From: Granulosicoccus sp045106195
GTDB lineage: Bacteria; Pseudomonadota; Gammaproteobacteria; Granulosicoccales; Granulosicoccaceae
NCBI GenBank assembly: GCA_045106195.1
Contig: JBGCEH010000001.1
Span: 144,151-208,150, forward strand
Length of the DNA stretch: 64,000 nucleotides
Direction of reading: 5' to 3'
A program made the position numbers and the translations under genes. The notes under the pieces are model-generated. The model saw only the letters and a program-made list of their open reading frames with translations. It did not search any database and had not been told where the DNA came from. This document shows positions 26,260 to 34,087 of the stretch, piece after piece (the first letter of the stretch is position 1; every line of letters begins with the position of its first letter).

Positions 26260-27333
26260 TCAGTCAGTCTCATTGCCATCGGCTACGATTTTCAATAGAT
26301 CGGTTCGCGTGATCGCGCCCAAGCGTTTGCCATCAGCATCAACAATGGCTAATGGATGATCTGTGGTTACTGAGGCATCAATAAGCGTTCCCAGGCTGGT
26401 ACTTTCATCGAAGCTTATAACCTCAGACGGTAAAGGACCATGTTGTTTTTCGTATTGCTCTATGCTTTGCATGGCAGCGCGAGCCTTGACGATCTTCAAT
26501 CGCGAGATACCTGCGACAAATTCTGCCACGTAGTCGTCAGCCGGATGCATGACGATATCCTCGGGTGTACCCGTTTGAACGACACGGCCATCGCGCATGA
26601 TTGAAATGCGATCACCGATACGAACGGCCTCGTCAAGGTCGTGCGTTATGAAAACGGTAGTTTTATTGAATCCGGCTGCAAGGCGCATGAATTCCGATTG
26701 CAACTGTCGCCTGATCAATGGATCCAGTGCGCTGAAAGGCTCATCCATCAACAAAATTTCAGGGTCCGCTGCCAGTGCTCTCGCCAGCCCCACGCGCTGT
26801 TGCATGCCTCCGGAAAGCTCATGCGCGTATTTGTTGCCCCAATTCGTAAGTTCTACCAGTTCCATGGTGCGTTGAGCGGTTTCCATACGCTGGTTTTTAT
26901 TAACACCACGAATCTCGAGCGGCATGGCAATATTGTCGATCACAGAGCGATGCGGCATAAGCGCAAAATTCTGGAAGACCATGGAGATGTGTTCGTTGCG
27001 GTAGCGTCGCAAGGCATTGTCATTCATGGACATGATGTCTTCACCGTTAACACGGATGCTGCCGGCCGAAGGTTCCAGCAACCGGTTGATATGGCGTACC
27101 AGTGTAGATTTACCACTACCGGACAGACCCATGATGCAAAAGATCTCTCCGGGTCGGATACTGAACGTTGCATCAGCCACACCAACAACACAGTTGTATT
27201 GTTTGAGAATCTGTTCTTTATCCAGAGATTCTTGCCTTAGCGCGACAAGCGCTTCGTCGGCACGATCACCAAAGATCTTCCAGATGCCCTCAATCTCAAT
27301 CGCGCTGCCGCTAGGTGAACTGGTTGATATCAA
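26260..27333 (-). CDS. proV: Glycine betaine/proline ABC transporter ATP-binding protein
   Basis: A 357-residue ATPase of the ProV/OpuAA family. Walker A GLSGSGKST, Q-loop QNFALMPHR, signature LSGGMQQRVGLARAL and Walker B ILLMDEPFSALDP are intact, and the N-terminal helix with QYNCVVGVADATF is family-typical. The C-terminal ~70 residues form a shortened CBS region (DHPLAIVDADGKRLGAITRTDLL), the part that in OpuA senses ionic strength. It overlaps no other gene but abuts proW. A 232-base gap separates it from proX upstream, so it may have its own promoter or be read through from proX. Confidence 0.92.
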   Translation of the reverse strand: MISTSSPSGSAIEIEGIWKIFGDRADEALVALRQESLDKEQILKQYNCVVGVADATFSIRPGEIFCIMGLSGSGKSTLVRHINRLLEPSAGSIRVNGEDIMSMNDNALRRYRNEHISMVFQNFALMPHRSVIDNIAMPLEIRGVNKNQRMETAQRTMELVELTNWGNKYAHELSGGMQQRVGLARALAADPEILLMDEPFSALDPLIRRQLQSEFMRLAAGFNKTTVFITHDLDEAVRIGDRISIMRDGRVVQTGTPEDIVMHPADDYVAEFVAGISRLKIVKARAAMQSIEQYEKQHGPLPSEVISFDESTSLGTLIDASVTTDHPLAIVDADGKRLGAITRTDLLKIVADGNETD

Positions 27334-27565
27334 AACGATTCTCTGCTGTTTTTAGATGATCGGTAAGGGAGAACACGTACTTTACTAAAGGGATCTCAGA
27401 ACGGGTAGGTACGGGAATTGTGCCGATCTGAGTAATCTCATTCCCCACAGGCAGGGATATGTAACGTGGTATTGAAGGATCCTCGCCGTCGCAGAGATAA
27501 CTTGCTGTGAAACACCAAGTCACCTCCAATACCCTTTGTGCCTCTACTGCAAAAGGCCGTTAAAA

Positions 27566-28528
27566 CTACAGACCCAACCAGCCATCGACTCGATCAGAAT
27601 TTGCAGCAACCCATGCTTTGGCTACGTCAGCGGCATCTTTACCACCTTCGATTTCAAACGCAAACTGGGAGACATCGTCACCGGTCAGCTGAATGTTTTG
27701 TATCAGATCCGCAATAGCGGGTGAACGATCTGCCAATGTGTTGGAGTAGGCAATCTGCACCTGCTTCAGAGCATCCTCTGTCATGACTTTCGAGTTCTCA
27801 AACCAGTTGGGATCTTCATCCGGCTGAAGTGCTATGTATTGTTCAGGATCAAACTCAGGCTCTGAAAGGCGCACAATATCGTGCTGAAACCAGATGGCAT
27901 GTGGTGAATAGCAATAGAATGCGTAACCGATACCTTTCTCAATGGAATCACCGACAGTTGCTGTCATGACCGCCTGATCAGCTCTCACAGGCTCCATGAA
28001 CGGCATTAAGCCATAATCACGAACCTTGACTTCATTAACGTTAGCCGATGCCCAACCCGGCGCTCCGATCCAGATCTCACCCTTGCCATTCCCGTCGCCG
28101 TCCATGAGCTTGGCAATTTCAGGGCGCGCCAGATCAAAAATAGACGTGACATCATTGGCTTCGGAAAAAGCTTTGGATACACAAAAGCTTTGCTTGCCTT
28201 CGTAGGAATTTTCAGACAGCGATACGTTGCCTGTGCCATCCACATATTTGTCAGTAAAGCTTTTTTGATTAGGCAACCAGACATCCGGGTGCATATCGAT
28301 GTCGCCCTTGCCGGCATCCATGGCCTGGAAAATAGCTGCGTTGTTTCCCGGAACCAGATTGGCTTCCCCACCGATACGGGATACGACAATTTCCTGTACC
28401 AGATGAGCGATTGCTTGTGCACCTGTCCAGGACGGTGCACCGATGTTGATTTTTTCCGCCGCATTGGCCGTGCCGCTCAGAAGTGCGATGGCACTGGCGC
28501 ACGCCAACGTCGTGAGGTGTTTTTTCAT
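27566..28528 (-). CDS. proX: Glycine betaine/proline-type ABC substrate-binding protein
   Basis: A 320-residue periplasmic binding protein. Signal peptide MKKHLTTLACASAIALLSGTANA-AE is followed by NIGAPSWTGAQAIAHLVQEIV, the ProX/OpuAC opening, and DIDMHPDVWLPNQ. Several Trp residues (PGWASAN, HAIWFQHD, DPNWFEN) could form the aromatic cage for a quaternary amine. ATG 28528 has AGGA eight bases upstream; the open frame to 28606 is not used. It is the first gene of the transporter locus and would deliver ligand to ProV-ProW. Confidence 0.9.
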   Translation of the reverse strand: MKKHLTTLACASAIALLSGTANAAEKINIGAPSWTGAQAIAHLVQEIVVSRIGGEANLVPGNNAAIFQAMDAGKGDIDMHPDVWLPNQKSFTDKYVDGTGNVSLSENSYEGKQSFCVSKAFSEANDVTSIFDLARPEIAKLMDGDGNGKGEIWIGAPGWASANVNEVKVRDYGLMPFMEPVRADQAVMTATVGDSIEKGIGYAFYCYSPHAIWFQHDIVRLSEPEFDPEQYIALQPDEDPNWFENSKVMTEDALKQVQIAYSNTLADRSPAIADLIQNIQLTGDDVSQFAFEIEGGKDAADVAKAWVAANSDRVDGWLGL

Positions 28529-28837
28529 TGTTAATTTCCTGTGGTAAATGGTGTGTTCAATCTGCGGTAGCTGCATTGTTGAAACGAAGAATATCCGCAA
28601 GATCAATCGCCTCTATGAATACCACAAATCGTCACGTTAATGAATTGCTCAGGCCGTGTATTTTTATGCGCAACACACGTGAAATGACCTGTTGGCTCAC
28701 CGACATCGACAATTGATGCTTGCTAATGTGATTGGCGGCACAGATGGCTCCAGACCAGCTGCCTGCGCTTGTTGAAATCAGGTTGCCGCTGACCGGTTAG
28801 TACGACCATCACCAACGCCCGTCCCGTGCAATGGTCT
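28529..28837. other. proX upstream region
   Basis: About 310 bases between proX and the lipA remnant. They must hold the proX promoter. No hairpin, repeat or riboswitch-like structure was found, and the minus-strand reading does not recover the missing C-terminal motifs of lipA. Confidence 0.35.
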
Positions 28838-29002
28838 CTCGCCAAGGCCAAGCATAAGGCCGGATCTGGTGGGAGCGGAGGCAAAGCGCTTTTTATGATT
28901 TTTCAGCAGATCCAGCGACCAGGAGTAGTCCAAACCCGGCCGACACTGCTTGTACAAGCATGGCACCGTTTCCAGACTATGATTGAATGCATCCGGTGGA
29001 GT
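28838..29002 (-). pseudogene. lipA: Internal fragment of lipoyl synthase (lipA)
   Basis: Fifty-five codons on the minus strand match the centre of LipA: TPPDAFNHSLETVP, then LYKQCRPGLDYSWSLDLL, and APTRSGLMLGLGE. In E. coli LipA the same order is TPPDVFNHNLENVP, RPGADYNWSLKLL, PTKSGLMVGLGE. Everything before (both Fe-S cysteine motifs) and after (the C-terminal RSSY region) is missing; after GLGE the frame continues for 20 unrelated codons to a stop. It lies 54 bases beyond the lipB stop, exactly where lipA sits in many gammaproteobacteria. The fragment cannot be active, so lipoyl synthase must be encoded elsewhere if lipoate is made. Confidence 0.85.
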
Positions 29003-29056
29003 AAGGCGCCACGGGAAGGCGCTGCATAGTCCATAAGGGAGTGTACCAATACGCCG

Positions 29057-29662
29057 TCAGGCGTCGGCAAGCTGTGTGTGTATCAGCTGTACGAATCTGG
29101 CAGCAATTTGATCTTTATCAACTGTAAGGCCTAGCTTATCCATGGACGTGACACTCAGGCCCTGATAACCACAAGGGTTGATCCCAAGAAACGGTGCCAG
29201 GTCGGGCGATATATTGAGAGCGATACCGTGATACGTGCAGCCGCGCCTCACTCTGAGCCCCAAAGCGGCTATTTTCGCTTCGTTCACATAGACCCCCGGA
29301 GCGTCGCGGCGGCTGTAAGCGTCGATGTCATACTCCGCTAGCAGGGCTATCACACTGTTTTCCAGACGAACCACCATTTCACGAATACCAAATCCTGAAC
29401 GTTTGAGATTGAACAAGGTATATACAAGCACCTGCCCCGGTCCATGGTAGGTCACCTGCCCCCCACGATCACTCTGGACAACAGGAATATTTGCCGCATT
29501 GAGAATATGTTCTTTCTTGCCCGCCTGTCCTAATGTGTAAACAGGCTTATGCTCACAAATCCACAGCTCATCAATGGTGTCCTCCACGCGTGAGTCTGTG
29601 AAATCACGCATCGCCTGCAAGGCTGATGGATAGTCTGTCAGCCCCAGGTTACGAGTATTCAC
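29057..29662 (-). CDS. lipB: Octanoyltransferase LipB
   Basis: A 201-residue enzyme that moves octanoate from acyl carrier protein to the lipoyl domains of dehydrogenase complexes, the first step of lipoate assembly. The catalytic Cys is in INPCGYQGL and the partner Lys in EAKIAALGLRVRRG; RGGQVTYHGPGQ is the substrate-pocket motif. Its start overlaps the DUF493 stop by four bases (ATGA), so the two are translationally coupled. It is intact although the lipA next to it is destroyed. Confidence 0.95.
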   Translation of the reverse strand: MNTRNLGLTDYPSALQAMRDFTDSRVEDTIDELWICEHKPVYTLGQAGKKEHILNAANIPVVQSDRGGQVTYHGPGQVLVYTLFNLKRSGFGIREMVVRLENSVIALLAEYDIDAYSRRDAPGVYVNEAKIAALGLRVRRGCTYHGIALNISPDLAPFLGINPCGYQGLSVTSMDKLGLTVDKDQIAARFVQLIHTQLADA

Positions 29663-29919
29663 AGCGTATAAAGAACCCGCGGCTCCTTCTTCAGCACGCC
29701 GTATACCGCATGTAGCTGCTCTAGACTCTGAGCCGTAAAACGGACACTGACAGAAATATACTTACCGCCTTTACTGGGCAGAGTCGTCACAGTGACCGCC
29801 TGAGGCAGAATATGCGGCATCACCAGCTCAGTGATGTGCGCCTCGAAGTCGTCGGTACACAAACCCATCGCCTTGACCGCAATATCTGCCGGGAACTCAA
29901 TCAGGGTTTCTTCGCTCAT
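29659..29919 (-). CDS. ybeD: DUF493 (YbeD) family protein
   Basis: An 86-residue cytosolic protein of the YbeD/DUF493 family, whose ACT-like ferredoxin fold has no proven function. Seen: IEFPADIAVKAMG at the start, SKGGKYISVSVRF in the middle and the end HAVYGVLKKEPRVLYTL. It sits between dacA and lipB, the usual gammaproteobacterial order. Confidence 0.9.
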   Translation of the reverse strand: MSEETLIEFPADIAVKAMGLCTDDFEAHITELVMPHILPQAVTVTTLPSKGGKYISVSVRFTAQSLEQLHAVYGVLKKEPRVLYTL

Positions 29920-29997
29920 GACGTCACGCGCCTTTTCAAAAAATGACTACCGGAGGGTTCATACTGACTGCTACCGCTGAACGCTTCCGCCGAAATT

Positions 29998-31164
29998 CTA
30001 CTGAAACAATCGTTGCACGGAATGCTTCATACGCTTGAACATGCCGCCTTGATCCACTTTTTGCAAGGCTAGCAACGGCACATCGCTAATCACCTGATTA
30101 TCCCATTTGAGTACTGACCGACCCAGTTCCTGGCCGATTCTCATCGGGGCGCGAACATATTCGTTGACCTGAATCTGCGGCTGCAACGCATCAAACGCAT
30201 CTCGAGGCAGCGTCAGATACAGATCTTCGGCCACGCCCAGAGCAACCTGATCCTGGGCTCCCATCCATACACGAGTCTGGGTAATCTGTTGACCCGCAGA
30301 ATAAACGCGCTGGGTTCGGAAAAAACGAAAACCGTAGTTCAGTAGACGCTGACTTGCCGAAATACGCGTCTTGTTGCTTGCGGCACCCAAAACGATACTG
30401 ATCAGGCGCATGTCGTCACGCACAGCCGATGCCACCAGGCAATAGCCTGCTGCCTGCGTATGACCGGTTTTCATCCCGTCTACCGATTCGTCACGCCACA
30501 ACAATGTGTTGCGGTTTTTCTGGGTGATGTCGTTATAGGTAAATTCTCGCTCTGAGTAGAGTTTGTATGTGTCGGGGTGTTCGCTGATGATCGCGCTGGC
30601 AATTTTTGCCAGATCATTGGCGGTCGTGTAGTGATCAGGATGGGGTAGCCCTGAAGAGTTCGCGAAGCTTGTGGAGTCCATGCCCAGCTGCTCGGCCGTC
30701 CGGTTCATCATGTCGACAAACCCTCGTTCGCTGGCGGCGATATGTTCTGCCAGAGCGACACTGGCATCATTGCCCGACTGGATTATCAGGCCTTTCAAGA
30801 GATCACCCAAAGGCACCAAGGTGTTTTCCTCGATAAACATGCGCGAACCCTCCATGGCCTGCGCCTGCTCGGAGATCATGACCGGCTCATCGAGCGTTAC
30901 GCTGCCGCGTTTGAGTTCTGCAGACACGATGTAGGCCGTCATCATCTTGGTCAGACTGGCAGGTTCGATTCGTTTGTCCGGCTCGTGTGAGGCCAATACC
31001 TCACCGCTGTTATGGTCGAACAGGATGTAGCTGTCAGCCGATAACTGAGGCGCAGCAGGCAACGGTGCAGCGTGCAGATGCTGAAAACAGGCAAACAGCA
31101 CAAGGGCGAGACCCATAAAGGCCTTATGGATATACCCAGTACCGGGCAAAATTTGCGGGAGCAT
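29998..31164 (-). CDS. dacA: D-alanyl-D-alanine carboxypeptidase (PBP5/6 type)
   Basis: About 388 residues. A periplasmic, membrane-tethered DD-carboxypeptidase that trims the pentapeptide of peptidoglycan. The active-site motifs are SLTK (SxxK), SGN (SxN) and KTG in GMKTGHTQAAGY. A signal peptide (MGLALVLFACFQHLHA) precedes the catalytic domain, a C-terminal strand domain follows (about 280-375), and the end MFKRMKHSVQRLFQ is an amphipathic helix for the membrane. The start is ATG 31164 or ATG 31116; neither is decided by a clear ribosome site, and the frame is open to 31248. Confidence 0.93.
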   Translation of the reverse strand: MLPQILPGTGYIHKAFMGLALVLFACFQHLHAAPLPAAPQLSADSYILFDHNSGEVLASHEPDKRIEPASLTKMMTAYIVSAELKRGSVTLDEPVMISEQAQAMEGSRMFIEENTLVPLGDLLKGLIIQSGNDASVALAEHIAASERGFVDMMNRTAEQLGMDSTSFANSSGLPHPDHYTTANDLAKIASAIISEHPDTYKLYSEREFTYNDITQKNRNTLLWRDESVDGMKTGHTQAAGYCLVASAVRDDMRLISIVLGAASNKTRISASQRLLNYGFRFFRTQRVYSAGQQITQTRVWMGAQDQVALGVAEDLYLTLPRDAFDALQPQIQVNEYVRAPMRIGQELGRSVLKWDNQVISDVPLLALQKVDQGGMFKRMKHSVQRLFQ

Positions 31165-31287
31165 AAGAGGACAACCTGACAGAATTGAAGACGAACGGAT
31201 AAACCTGCACAACAGTGTAAAGTAATTGACGCACCCTGAACGCAGCATTAGCCTTGGCCAGCAATACGCGATTGGCGATACGGATGC

Positions 31288-32100
31288 TTAGCGCACAGTA
31301 TTATTCACTTGAAAATCACTGATGCCAGCCAGTTTCAAACGTCTCACGGCGACATCAACAGCCCTTTCATCCTGCAGAGGGCCGATTAGCACACGGTAAA
31401 TCTGCTGTGCCATTTCAAAATCAAGATAGAGAGGAAGCTGTGTATCGCCGCTCACCTTTTGCATGAGTGCGTCGGCATTGGATCGCTCACTGAACGCGCC
31501 CACTTGTATGGTAGTGGACTCGATAGCGTCAGCAGCCTTTGCAAAGCCGTTTTCGGAAGGTTCGTGATGACTCAGCGCTTCCACAAGCACCTCAGCCTTA
31601 CCGCTATCGAGCATATCAAGCTTTGCCGCTGCAGCGTATGAAAGATCGATAATCCGGTCACCAACGAAGGGCCCCCGATCGTTCACCTTGACGACAATGG
31701 AATGCCCGTTGTCGACCCGCGTGACGCGAACAAAGGTCGGAAGCGGCAAATGCTTGTGAGCCGCCGTCAATTGATGCATGTCGTAGATTTCACCACTAGC
31801 GGTTGCATTGCCATGAAATTTTGAACCGTACCAACTGGCCACACCCTGCTCCCTGAAATCGTGCGCACTTTCCAGAACGGCGTATCGCACACCGAATACC
31901 TCATATTCGGAACGGTTGCCCGTACGTGATTTGGGTAGATTACTAACTTTAACCACCTCAGCTTCCAGCAACGCAGGATTCCCAGGCCCGTCACCTGCCA
32001 CCGCTTTTTTCCAGGCAGGTTCGGGTGTCAGTACGGTGCACGCAGTCAGTACGAGCGCAATTGTCATAAAAACAGACACTCTGAAATAGCTGGTTTTCAC
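31288..32100 (-). CDS. rlpA: Septal lytic transglycosylase RlpA with SPOR domain
   Basis: A 270-residue outer-membrane lipoprotein that cleaves denuded glycan strands at the division site. Lipobox LTAC near residue 21; the double-psi barrel has GVASWYGSKFHGNATASGE and VNDRGPFVGDRIIDLS with the catalytic Asp; a SPOR domain at about 190-268 (TIQVGAFSERSNADAL) binds septal peptidoglycan. Its start overlaps the mltB stop by four bases, so the two lytic enzymes are translationally coupled. Confidence 0.94.
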   Translation of the reverse strand: MKTSYFRVSVFMTIALVLTACTVLTPEPAWKKAVAGDGPGNPALLEAEVVKVSNLPKSRTGNRSEYEVFGVRYAVLESAHDFREQGVASWYGSKFHGNATASGEIYDMHQLTAAHKHLPLPTFVRVTRVDNGHSIVVKVNDRGPFVGDRIIDLSYAAAAKLDMLDSGKAEVLVEALSHHEPSENGFAKAADAIESTTIQVGAFSERSNADALMQKVSGDTQLPLYLDFEMAQQIYRVLIGPLQDERAVDVAVRRLKLAGISDFQVNNTVR

Positions 32101-33149
32101 AGGCGTTCTCCAGTAGCTGATTCGCTGGCTTCACGAATGGCCTCCGCTAGCTGGAAAACGGCCATCGCGTAAAGGCGACTATGGTTGTAGCGTGTAATGG
32201 AATAAAAATTCGGGTATCCCACCCATAACTCTTGCTCATCGGGACCTTCCATCGTCATGACGCTCAGCAATTGCTCAGGATCAGCGCCTCCCTCATAGTA
32301 AGGCTCGTATCCAAGCTCCCGGACCGTGTCAGCGGCGATAACGGGCGAAAGCGTCTCACGTACGAGTTTTCGCATTGAGTCATTGATACCGCCTCGCGGC
32401 CTCCACTGCTCGGCAATGGGCTCGCCTTCCTGCCAGCCGTGCCGTTCCAGATAGTTGGCTACCGATCCGATAATATCCGCCTGGCTGGTAAACAGGTCTC
32501 GAATACCGTCCTCATCAAAGTCAATGGCATATTCACGATAGCTTGACGCAATGAACTGCGGCATACCCATGGCGCCGGCATAGCTGCCTTTCACATTGAC
32601 CGTATCCCAGCCTTCAGTTTCGCTGAGCAGCAGGAATTCAGTCATCTCACGAGTAAAGAATGTGGATCGACGCGGGAAATCGAATGAGAGTGTCGCCAGT
32701 GCCTCTAGCACGCCATAAGAGCCCATGTTTCCACCGTAGTAGGTTTCAACCCCGATAATCGCTGTGATGATTTCGGCAGGCACTCCAAATCTGTCCTGCG
32801 CCTGTTCAAGCAAAGTGCGGTGTGCGTTGAGGAACGTCTGCCCCTCGTCAATCCGCCTTTGAGTCATGAAAATCGGGCGGTACTCCCGCCAGGAAAGCGT
32901 CCGTTCAGCAGGCCTTGAAATAGCGTCAAGAATGCTCTGTTGACGAGTCAACCGTGTGAACAGACCTGCTATGCGATTCACGCTCAAATCATGTTCGGCG
33001 CTGACCTGCCGAATGTAATCACGCACGCTTTCACGTTCCAGATATCGCTCGGCGTTTTCGTCTGCCAGAACAAGGACGCCCGTGCCCGATAGCAAGACAC
33101 ACAGGGCCAGCAGCATTCTCTTGAAAAGCACTTTCTTCACCACATTCAC
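32097..33149 (-). CDS. mltB: Membrane-bound lytic murein transglycosylase B family protein
   Basis: A 350-residue periplasmic enzyme that cuts peptidoglycan glycan strands to form 1,6-anhydromuramic ends. The family-specific catalytic Glu is in AIIGVETYYGGNMG near residue 133, followed by SYAGAMGMPQFIASSYREYAIDFD, with DGIRDLF and the GGINDS segment. The N-terminus has a signal peptide ending near VLA-DE; it lacks a lipobox, so it is a soluble form. It heads the mltB-rlpA-dacA-ybeD-lipB run on the minus strand. Confidence 0.93.
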   Translation of the reverse strand: MNVVKKVLFKRMLLALCVLLSGTGVLVLADENAERYLERESVRDYIRQVSAEHDLSVNRIAGLFTRLTRQQSILDAISRPAERTLSWREYRPIFMTQRRIDEGQTFLNAHRTLLEQAQDRFGVPAEIITAIIGVETYYGGNMGSYGVLEALATLSFDFPRRSTFFTREMTEFLLLSETEGWDTVNVKGSYAGAMGMPQFIASSYREYAIDFDEDGIRDLFTSQADIIGSVANYLERHGWQEGEPIAEQWRPRGGINDSMRKLVRETLSPVIAADTVRELGYEPYYEGGADPEQLLSVMTMEGPDEQELWVGYPNFYSITRYNHSRLYAMAVFQLAEAIREASESATGERL

Positions 33150-33245
33150 GGGACCGGACGATTTGTGGTTGTGAGTCTAGTAGAAGCTGGACAAAATGGC
33201 AGCGACAAGCGTCTAGGTTCATGTACTCCCGAAAAAAATAGAGGC

Positions 33246-33968
33246 TCAGCGAACGTCGGACCAGTCGATGGGCGTCTCGTCATGCGCGCTTAGCCATTCA
33301 TTAACCTTCGAGAAGTGCTGACAGCCAAGAAAACCACGATGTGCGGATAAGGGCGATGGATGCGGGGCACTGAGCACCAAATGCCGATTGGCATCGATGA
33401 CCTGGCCCTTTTTCTGTGCGTAACTCCCCCAGAGCAGGAAAACCAGATGTTCACGCTCATCACTCAGGCTCCTTATCACACTGTCGGTAAAGCTCTCCCA
33501 ACCGCGTCCCTGATGGGAGGCCGCCTGCCCGCTTTCCACTGTGAGTACGCTGTTAAGCAGAAAGACGCCTTGCTCAGCCCAAGGAATAAGGCAGCCTTTT
33601 CGACGTTTGGCCAAGGGACTGTCGAATGGCCCTATATCACTGTCAATTTCCTTGAAAATATTGAGCAAGGATGGTGGTATGGCGACACCCTCAGGGACCG
33701 AAAAACTCAAACCGTGAGCCTGACCGGCCCCGTGGTAGGGATCCTGACCAAGGATTACCACTTTCACCTTTTCAAAGGGTGTCAGGGAAAAAGCATTAAA
33801 CCACACGCTCGAATGCGGGAAAACCACCGCAGATTGTGCCTTGCGGTGCGCCAGATAGGTGCGCAGCTCCTTCATGTATTCCGACGTAAATTCGGATTCC
33901 AAACGCTTTTTCCAACTAGGATCAAGCACTACAGGGGTGCGTTTTTCAACCACGGTGTCTGCCTTCAA
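33246..33968 (-). CDS. ung: Uracil-DNA glycosylase
   Basis: A 240-residue family 1 enzyme that removes uracil from DNA at the start of base excision repair. The water-activating loop is VVILGQDPYHGAGQAHGLSFSV, the Pro-rich loop is PPSLLNIFKEI, the uracil-binding Asn strand is FLLNSVLTV, and the leucine loop is APHPSPLSAHRGF with its His. Full length. It lies 97 bases upstream of mltB on the same strand and is divergent from lptD. Confidence 0.96.
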   Translation of the reverse strand: MKADTVVEKRTPVVLDPSWKKRLESEFTSEYMKELRTYLAHRKAQSAVVFPHSSVWFNAFSLTPFEKVKVVILGQDPYHGAGQAHGLSFSVPEGVAIPPSLLNIFKEIDSDIGPFDSPLAKRRKGCLIPWAEQGVFLLNSVLTVESGQAASHQGRGWESFTDSVIRSLSDEREHLVFLLWGSYAQKKGQVIDANRHLVLSAPHPSPLSAHRGFLGCQHFSKVNEWLSAHDETPIDWSDVR

Positions 33969-34087
33969 TACCCTTCGCAGGAAACAGCCTATTACACCAC
34001 ACCAAACCCAAAGGCGACTATCATTAAGCCATCGACTCTTCTGGCTGGAATTTCAACATCAGGCGCCTGCCCTTTATTACTACAGGA

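Noticed and set aside
27311..27529. 72-codon minus-strand frame between proX and proV
   Set aside because: No ribosome site or domain, and it overlaps the proV start.
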